A DNA stretch of 64,000 nt, taken from positions 186,001-250,000 of the forward strand of contig JAZKJV010003276.1 in the NCBI GenBank assembly GCA_037367405.1, in the 5' to 3' direction. The notes under the pieces are model-generated. The model was given only the letters and a program-made list of their open reading frames with translations, had not been told where the DNA came from and made no database searches. Position numbers and translations under genes: made by a program. The stretch is from Ottelia alismoides. Its lineage: Eukaryota; Streptophyta; Magnoliopsida; Alismatales; Hydrocharitaceae. Positions 56,241 to 64,000 of this stretch are shown here, in pieces. The first letter of the stretch is position 1. Each line of letters begins with the position of its first letter.

Positions 56241-59200
56241 TGCGACAAAAAAATCCATAAATACTGATAACTTTCACATACAATGTCCAATTTCACTCTA
56301 CTCATTTTGATTTAATACACACTCAATTATCTACAAATCAAAGTCCAAATTCAAGAGAATCAGAGTTCATATGTGAAATTGGAATTTTAGGACTGAACTG
56401 TATATTGTACATATCTACTGATTTTTGACTTATTATTTCATGTATATATTTAACTCCTTTTGATTTATTTCTTCTCTATTTCTTTATTTGATCTAATGTT
56501 TTAACTAATTACATAAAAAAACTAAAAATATAAAAAAGCCATAAAAAGAGATCCTAACTCATGCATATTGACTTATTCATTTATAAATGACTGACTTCAC
56601 TAAATTATTTTGACCTTTTATCAAATTATAAAAATCCAAAAAAATGGCTGGTGTCCATTTCATTATTTTACATTACATGCATTATCCACTTATATAAATC
56701 AAACAAAAAATACAAAACTGGAAAAAATGGTATTTTATATACATAAAATATTATCATAAAAATAATATCTCCCGTGCTTGATTTCTTATGCATTTGAGTC
56801 CTTCGTGAGTGTAGTAGATCTTTTTAATATATACAATTTTTCTTTTTATAATTTTTGTGTCGGGACCATTTTCATATTTACTCATTTTATTGCATTATTC
56901 ATGCATTGGTCAACATTGTGAGTCAACTTGTACACACTGTTGGACATGTAAGCCCTTGGCGAATGACTAGGGCAACATATGACTTGAATTAAGTTGATTA
57001 ATTAAATGTCGTAGTTGTTTTTAATTTTGCAAATTTTTAATTTTTCCAATAAGGCAAAATAAGAACAACAGTAACAAATATGCATAAGCACTAATTTTGG
57101 ATTTTTGAAATATGTCAAAAATGCTCAGAAAAATAAAGTAAAAAAATTTTGGGTTTTATATTTTTTATATTTATAAAGATTTTGTAGTATTTTAAAGTTT
57201 TTTTTGTAATTTTCTAAAAATCAGAAAGGAAGAAAAAGTGAAACAGTGCACATCCATACGTATTTTTCAATGTAAAAATAGATAAAATGCTCAAAACTTC
57301 TGGAAATTTTTATCAAAAACTATGAGGAAATATCTACAAACAAGAACTAAAATGCAATTTTTGGAATTTGGTTGATTTTATATTATTTTTACATGTTTTT
57401 TGAGTATTTTTCAAATTTTTAGGTTTTTCTAAAGTATTTTCGAGCAAAAATTACATAGAAGCTAAAATATGATAAAAGACAACTACAGAAATTTTTATAG
57501 AATTTTTGAAGGATTTTTCGAATTTTTTTATGAATTTCTAAAACAAATAAGGGGGATTTTCTACTATTTTTGGATTTTTAATAATATAATATAAAAGCAA
57601 ATTAACAAACGAAAATAACCATAAATAAAACATGCAAGCAGGGGCTACAAGTAATTTTGGTAAATTTTGAAGTTAATTAGCTATTTATTGCAGTTAATAA
57701 AAGACAGTAATAAGAAATAATGCATAAGGAGCCAATATGCAAATATTTCAAGTTCTGGGGTCAACTAGATAACACGTAATGAAAGTAGAGGGCCTTGATG
57801 AAAATAATCCAGTCAGAAGTGCATGCAACACGTGATCAGTACTCACAGGGGCATATATGCAATTTTCTAAACATTTAGTTAATTCAATAACCTGTTCAAA
57901 ATGCGGAGTAAAGTATGCAAATAAATCAGAAAAACACGTGAAGCTACACACGACTGAGACTCGGTTGGACTAAAGTGCAAATAAAGAAAACATACAGTCC
58001 TAAAGTTTTTACCTATTATTACAATTAATAGGCTAAAGCAAAATACTATAAAAGGCGAGGGCAAAAGTGAAATATACCCTGCAAGGGGGAGCAACACGTA
58101 GCAGGATCTGATGGCTCAGAGCTCTGCGTCAGCGTACAGCTCTGATCTGCACCTGAAAAGGATACGTTGAGGATCTGGTGCTGCTCTACTATCCGACGAC
58201 CTTTTATGGATGAAATCGTGCGATCCCAATCATATCTGGAGGGAGACCTCTTGATCTGACAGTGGAGCTGCCTAAAGGAAGAACAAGGAAGAGAGGTCTG
58301 CTGGGCGAACTTCAATCATGGTTTCCAAACGATCCACAACTTTGATCGGAGGTCCACCAGGTCCTACACGCTCCATATGGTGATACGCGTCTGTTGGGCG
58401 GCTCTGATGGGATGGCGAACGGGAGGGGATTGGATAGACAGAGGGAAAGAACTTGGAGGTGCTCCGTCCGAGCAGCTGGGGGTCTATCTGGACTTTTTCA
58501 CGCTCCTCAACCTGCAAAGAGGGTCGTAGCTCGACAACCAAGCTTCGGCTCGATGTTATTGCTTCTGAAAAGGAAAGAAGAGACGGTGGGATGCTCAAAT
58601 GACCTCCGGCAAAAATTGAGGTGGAGGCCTATCCTAATCCTGCTCTAGCGAGCAGGATCCAAGGGGATCAGGGTGCGTGAGAGAGGTGGCGGTGAAATGC
58701 GACGTCGATCGGTGCGGATATGAGTGATCGTGGAGCTCGGACCATGGTGGTCGGAGCTAAAATGACGGAGGATGGATGAAGGATAAAATTGATTTGAACC
58801 GGCGAAATGGAAATGGATAGAGGCTACCTGATGCTCTAAGATGATCGTGCGAAGAATGGTGGAGGTGGAGGCATGGTCGTAGCCTCGATTCTGTGGTGAA
58901 AAGCAGAAGAGGTTGGTCGTAGCGACGTACTCCGACCACGATGCGAGCTGGTCGCCCAAGCACCTAAACGAGCTCCAAAAGGGGGCTAAGGGATGCTATC
59001 ACTATCCTAGAAACTCAAATGGAAGAGAGGAGGCACGAGGGACAAGCTACTAGGCAATGGAGGCAGAACTACGAATTTATAGGGTGTCTCCAGGGTCTAG
59101 AAGGATCGATAGGATGCAGGAAACCCTAGGAGGATCTGGTGAGACCTAGGGATCCACGAGGATCTCCGATCTTCGAGGAATCTAGGGTTCTAGATTTCAA

Positions 59201-59759
59201 GGCAATCAGGGGTCGGAGCTGGTCTGGGAAATGGTGAGAAAATGTCTCCGACGAGAGTTTGTTAGGTCAGACCCGATTAGGAGGAAAGGTTGACCCGGGT
59301 CAACAAACTCGAGTCAGTCAATCAGAAAAATCCTTTTATTAATTCAAAGAATATTGAATAAAAAATGATAAAAATGGAAAATGTTTATTATTTTTCAAGC
59401 TATTTTCTATGATTTTATTCTTTTAATATAGTATGTACATGTATAATATACCTATATATTTTATTCTTTTATTCTTTTATTTTATTATTTTTACACTTAT
59501 ATCCTTTATTTTATATTTTATATATTTATGTCATAATTTGAAGAGTATAAAAGATTTTTTATTTTATTTTTACAAATTAAATAAATATGTTAATTAAATA
59601 GTCATTATATACAATTTATACAAGTGTGGCTGGTATACAATGAAATTTTTATTTTTTTATTTTGCATTTTATGATTTTTATTTTATTTTTATAATATTAT
59701 TAGGAGTATATACAAGTATTTGAAATATTTAATATGCACAAATTATGTATTAAAATAAT

Positions 59760-59795
<36 letters not shown>

Positions 59796-60426
59796 GGTAT
59801 AGGTTCTATGTGGCTATACAATGCACCCAAAAAGCCAACTTTTACACATCAACTCCAAAATTTATGAAACTACACTTATTTGAAAGATAATTTAATTTAT
59901 AATCAATAAAGGTGATTTTGGAAGAATTTGAGTTCATATGGAGCCAGAATTGATCTTTTTATTTCTTGTTTTGTGGCTTTTTATGAGTGGTATTATTTGT
60001 ATTATGTACATCAAATCATATTGCAACTATTTTTATTTATAAAACATTTTTATTTACACGTTTTATTAAGAACATAATTTATTTTGAAGTCTTTTTATTG
60101 ATGAATAAAATTGAGGAATGATATGTACATAGAATGCATAGTGATGAACATACAAAGGTCCTATCTCCCCTACTTTTTTCCTTGTCGATTCAGTCAATAA
60201 TTGACCTTCTCTCAGGGTTTGGGTCAGCCTGTACTTATTACATAATTACATCCTTTTTCTTTTCTTTTCCTCTTTATTCTTTTATTTTGGAAAAAGGTGT
60301 TAATTATACAATATTAACAAGAATATGTACAATAGTAATTTATTAGATTTACACATATTTACAGATGTTTTTGCTAAAATATATGAGTAGAATAAAAGAA
60401 TAAAGAATGAGAATCATGGATTCATC
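56241..60426 (-). repeat. Probable long LTR of Athila/Tat-like element, minus-oriented
   Basis: On the minus strand it begins TGATGAATCCATGATTC at 60426, right after a polypurine tract, and runs through AT-rich, then C-rich (59340-58080), then AT-rich sequence, the same profile as the LTR at 2.57-5.48 kb. AATTGCATATATGCCCC (about 57850-57866, read on the minus strand) recalls the GCATATCAGGCCC phrase of the 19.2-20.9 kb unit. Open frames in the C-rich part (for example 58272-58598, 58645-58959) are unrecognised and likely compositional. The far (left) boundary is unclear because the sequence merges with the piece at 54.6-56.2 kb. Confidence 0.5.
59763..59794. repeat. (AT)n microsatellite
   Basis: About 32 bases of uninterrupted TA/AT. 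Confidence 0.95.
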
Positions 60427-60442
60427 ATCCCCCTATACTTAA
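60427..60442 (-). other. Polypurine tract next to LTR start
   Basis: On the minus strand GTTAAGTATAGGGGGA directly precedes TGATGAATCC. It is the same AAGTATAGGGGG word as in the modules at 6.6-6.8 kb and 62.3-62.6 kb. Confidence 0.7.
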
Positions 60443-62925
60443 CCTTTGATAGTCCCTTTGTGAACACTTATTTGAAAAAGAAGTGAAACAGAAGGAAAAG
60501 AAAAAGGAAGAGTCAAAGTTGATTATCAAACTCATCTTCGTAAAATTGGAGTATTAGAGCTCGGTCATACCTTTGGATTATTAATTTGGCAGTTCCTTAT
60601 TGGGAAATGGTTTAAGACTTAACATCCTTCAAGTTCCATGATTCTATGGTTAGGTCTACTTAACAACCAGGTCGGAACAAGTATACATACAGAAACTCTA
60701 ATTACTATGAATCTTTACTTGTATTGTGTAAGTGATATGTAGCTCCCCACCTCAAAAATGACAAAGAAACAACCTCCTTCAACAAGGTAACTCTAATCCC
60801 CAAGTCTAGAAACTCTTTCCTCGAAGAGTGGGGTATTCCCTTCTAAGTTCAAGTACAACCAGCTCAAGAAGAGGGGAAAATGAGAGAATGGACCGTGACC
60901 AATGTAGCCACATATCTCTTGGAGCTTAACCAGTGTAGCTAAGTCTCCATCTACAAGCTTTCATGAGATGAGATGGTGAAATACATAAGCTTTGCTTATT
61001 CAACTATATACACTCTGACATGCATTTTATTTTCAATAGGACCTGTCCCCTTTTTTTTGGAGTTTTTGTATTTTTGCACATTCTTTGACATATATATATC
61101 TACAAGGTGTAGCATGTACATAAGGAGTTTTTCTTCTTGAACCAACAGACTATCCCTCTTTTGAAGCTTTATTGCAACCCACTGCATCCTGTCTTTAGAC
61201 CTCAATGCTACTAGACCAGGTTGAGGTGCACTTCCCTCCCTAGAGGAGGATGAGTGGTTCCTGCTAGCTTTACTACACTCGTATGCTACTCCAAGCCAAA
61301 AGATTCTTCCTCCTCACCACCTCATCCGTGTTGAGCTACGTGTAAGGTGCGTGTCCAAGTCAAGCCATTGTCTCTGAGAGTCATACATGCATAGTTAATT
61401 ATTCTACTTAGGCCAATCAAGATGACATGTGAACATAGACTAGTGGACTCAAAGAATTAAGTTGCTATGGACCTAAAAAGTCTTAACTCCAAATCCTATA
61501 AGGTTCATCTGAAGTTAAGTGGATTAAGGTCTTAATTAAGCTCCATTATTCAATTTTACTCTAGACTAGTTTAAATGTCAGCCATGATTCAGAAGAATGC
61601 ACATGCAAGTATTTACTAAAACTCTTTTTGGTGGAATTTTTCAAACTATGCAAAATTTTATGGAATTTTTAATTTTTCAAATTTTAAGGTATTTTTGAAA
61701 AAGTAAAAGAAAGGTTTTCACAAAGATGTATACATATTTACAATAGGGTTTGTGTTACATTTTTTAATATACAAATAGATTTTAATTGCAGGATCTCAAA
61801 CCAGCTTTAGTAAGTGTATTTATGTACAAGGAATTGGGGGGGGGGGTGGATTATGTATATACAAGTAATTTTTACAACCCATAAGTTATTTCCCATGTGA
61901 CAACATAATTTTGCAATCATTTTCAAAATATTTTGCAAACTTTTTTCAAAAGATATTTAAAACTATTTTACCAACATTTACAAATAATTTTACAAACTAT
62001 TTTTGTAAACATTTTATTTTCATACAATTTTCAAAAATTTTGTATCGTATACCTAATTTTGAAACATAAAATAATTTACATTTTTTTGTAATCAAAACAT
62101 TTTTACAAACATTTTTACACAATTTGTACAAAAATAATTTTCAAAAGTTACTACGAACAACTTTTACAAAGCATTTTACAAAATATTTTTGAAAACATTT
62201 TTCAATTTTTCCCTATTTTATACACAATAGACATATTAAACACACATAAAGTACGAGTTATGGGTAAAGTATATATACAATATATATGACACCCCTATAC
62301 TTAGCTCGAAAGATGTCTTCAGAGTGATCAAAAATCGATGAGGGAAGACATAACTCGTGCTGAGTATAGAGAAGTGAAAAGAATCCTATACTACATTGAC
62401 TCAATAGAATGAAAGAATAAAATCAACAGAAGTCGGTAATCCCCCTAGACTTAGGATCAAGTGATCCTAACTGTAGAAGACCGTACATAAAGAGGAAAAC
62501 CTAGGAATATAATGTACATATAATAACTCCCCTATACTTAGGGTAAGATATCCCTAAGTATAGGCAGCAAAAACATAAGTAATAAAAAATGAATAATCAC
62601 AGGTTTAGTACCCCCTAAACTTAGGATAAATTACATCCTAAGTATAACAAACTCATAAGATGGATCTGTGGTATTAAACAAAATGAACGAATGATATAGA
62701 CAATATGGATATATACAGAGGCATAGTAGAAGTGAAAATCAGGTATGAGATGCACGTGATGTGAGTCAAGGAACACATCTCATGCAAAATGTATAGGGGC
62801 AACATCAACGGCTACTGGATTATGATCAAGGTAAGGCTTCAGGTGCTGACCATTGACTCGAAAGGTGGACTCAGAAGATGACTCAAATATATCAATGCTA
62901 CCATTATCGTGCACCTTTCTGTCCA
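60443..62925 (-). mobile_element. Non-coding 3' internal region of Athila/Tat-like element
   Basis: About 2.5 kb lies between the integrase remnant and the polypurine tract, without gene motifs. It carries four more AAGT(A/C/T)TAGGGG sites, all on the minus strand: 62286-62298, 62441-62470, 62526-62561 and 62611-62640. Three of them are set on inverted repeats. The stretch 61640-62230 is dominated by TTTTACAAA / ATTTTGTAAAA words. A run of ten G lies at about 61838-61847. An envelope-like frame, sometimes present here in Athila elements, is not visible. Confidence 0.6.
62526..62561 (-). repeat. Hairpin plus G4 module, minus strand
   Basis: Read on the minus strand: TATACTTAGGG, 10-base loop, CCCTAAGTATA, then GGGGAG. 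This is the same design as the modules at 6610 and 6689, in the opposite orientation. Confidence 0.8.
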
Positions 62926-62929
62926 AGTA

Positions 62930-64000
62930 CAATCCTTTCCATTTACTCTGTAATTTCTCTAGAGTAATCTCAACCTTGCATCAAATAGCCATACTCTCTG
63001 CATCGGCTCAAACTGCTTGTAGCTGTAAGAATCATGCCATATCTTCACTCTGTCCTTATACTGTAGGCTACTTGAGAAGGCTGTATCTCCTAATTCCTCC
63101 AGAGCTGCCAATTCTGCTCTCCCTTTACTCTCAGGATCTAATAGTATCTTAGTGTCTGCCCAAAGTGACTTATGCTTGATCTCAACAGGTAAGTGGCATG
63201 GCTTGCTATAAAAAAGTTGGAAAGGAGACGTACCCAAAGGTTTCTTGAAAAAGGTCATATAGGCCCACAAGGCCGAGTCCAAAAGCTATGACCATTCCTT
63301 TCGGTCTGGGCAGACAACCTTATGCAAAATAGTCTTAATCTCCTTATTTGAAACCTTATCAAGACCATTCGTCTGTGGATGATATGGCATGGCAACTCTA
63401 TGGTTAATGCTAAACCCGTTAGCAAGGGCCCTTACCTTGTCATTGTTAAAATGAGCCCCCTGTTAGAAATCAAGACTCTAGGTATCCCGAACCGTGATAT
63501 GATATTCTTGCTCAAAAATTTGCAAACAATCTTTGCATCTACCGCTCGGGCAGGAATGACCTCAACCCAATAACTCACATAATCCAAAGACAACAAATGT
63601 ACTCAAATCCTTGACTCTTAGGGAATGGACCCATGAAATTGATGTCCCATGCATCAAAAACCTCACAGAAGTGAATGGGCTACATCGGCATCATATCTCT
63701 CTGTCCACAAGTGCCCATCCTCTGACAGTTAGTACACCTCTTCACGAATTCATATGAATCCTTAAAGTGGGTAGGCCACCAAAGGTCGGATTGGAGAACC
63801 TTTTGCGTTGTTCGTCTCCCATAGTGATATCCTCCTACCTTGAGCTTGTGGCAATAGGCGAGGACCTATGGTGATCCTCCTGAGGAATACACTGATGTCG
63901 GACACTATTCTCCCCTTCGTGGTAAAGGGTGGGATCCTCCCAATGATACGACTTGGCCTTCACAAGGAAGGCCTCAAGTCGTTGCCTAGGCCAACCTTGT
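62930..64000 (-). pseudogene. Ty3/gypsy (Athila/Tat-type) integrase remnant
   Basis: Read on the minus strand from the window edge. A histidine/cysteine zinc-binding head (GGYHYGRR, later CTNCQRMG) appears at about 63840-63710, followed by the first catalytic aspartate in [16 protein letters not shown] (about 63640-63600). The middle part lies in broken frames with FGIPRVLIS-, MPYHPQTNG- and KEW-like words. An open C-terminal part (62959-63282) reads DSALWAYMTFFKKPLGTSPF, CHLPVEIKHKSLWADTK, LEELGDTAF and FEPMQRVWLFDARLRL, typical of the Athila/Tat branch. Integrase inserts the retroelement's DNA copy into the genome. The second catalytic aspartate region is disturbed by a frame change and D-to-N substitution, and stops are frequent, so it is dead. 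RT would lie beyond the right edge. Confidence 0.9.

Overview
This window is eukaryotic nuclear DNA from a flowering plant. It is AT-rich, intron-bearing and packed with nested plant transposable elements: Ty1/copia, an Athila/Tat-like Ty3/gypsy group, L1-type LINE, CACTA, MULE, MITEs, a tRNA-derived SINE and small non-autonomous LTR elements. I see no prokaryotic operon, CRISPR array or phage. The one convincing cellular gene is a plant HAL3-type phosphopantothenoylcysteine decarboxylase (44355-45030). Its residue pattern looks monocot-like to me, but that is a weak impression and I do not name a species.

Left part (1-26.8 kb) is a nest. A broken copia RT/RNase H and its 3' LTR come first. 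Pieces of a decayed L1-type LINE then appear in order on the + strand at 1.74-2.56 kb (endonuclease), 8.69-10.57 kb (reverse transcriptase), 20.88-21.69 kb (C-terminal zinc finger) and 26.29-26.83 kb (3' tail). Between these pieces lie an Athila/Tat-like element without coding capacity (2.57-8.66 kb), a 4.19-kb CACTA transposon with a clean ATT target duplication (10578-14767), a stack of LTR-like units ending twice in TTCATCA (14.77-20.88 kb), and another LTR-like insertion with internal tandem repeats (21.69-26.29 kb).

Middle part (26.8-44.3 kb) is intergenic or intronic DNA that has taken up smaller elements: a two-copy MITE family, a 253-bp MULE-type MITE with a perfect 9-bp target duplication, a 4.25-kb minus-strand LTR element that itself holds a SINE, a 2.17-kb plus-strand LTR element, a second LINE remnant, and a 405-bp tandem duplication.

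Right part: the HAL3/PPCDC gene (two coding exons, 73-bp intron) is followed by a 1.48-kb MULE with long inverted termini and GC-rich cargo. Next comes a repeat-rich tract (47.4-54.6 kb) carrying a young 2.27-kb LTR insertion whose pre-insertion site survives in a duplicate 2.3 kb downstream of the insertion. The last 9 kb is rearranged Athila/Tat-type untranslated/LTR sequence running into a minus-strand, mutation-ridden integrase at the window edge.

Apart from HAL3, nothing coding looks intact. The main interest is structural: repeated hairpin-plus-polypurine modules, a perfect LTR palindrome, palindromic CACTA subterminal arrays, degenerate tandem arrays and the insertion with its preserved empty site. 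I did not find a convincing new multi-gene system.
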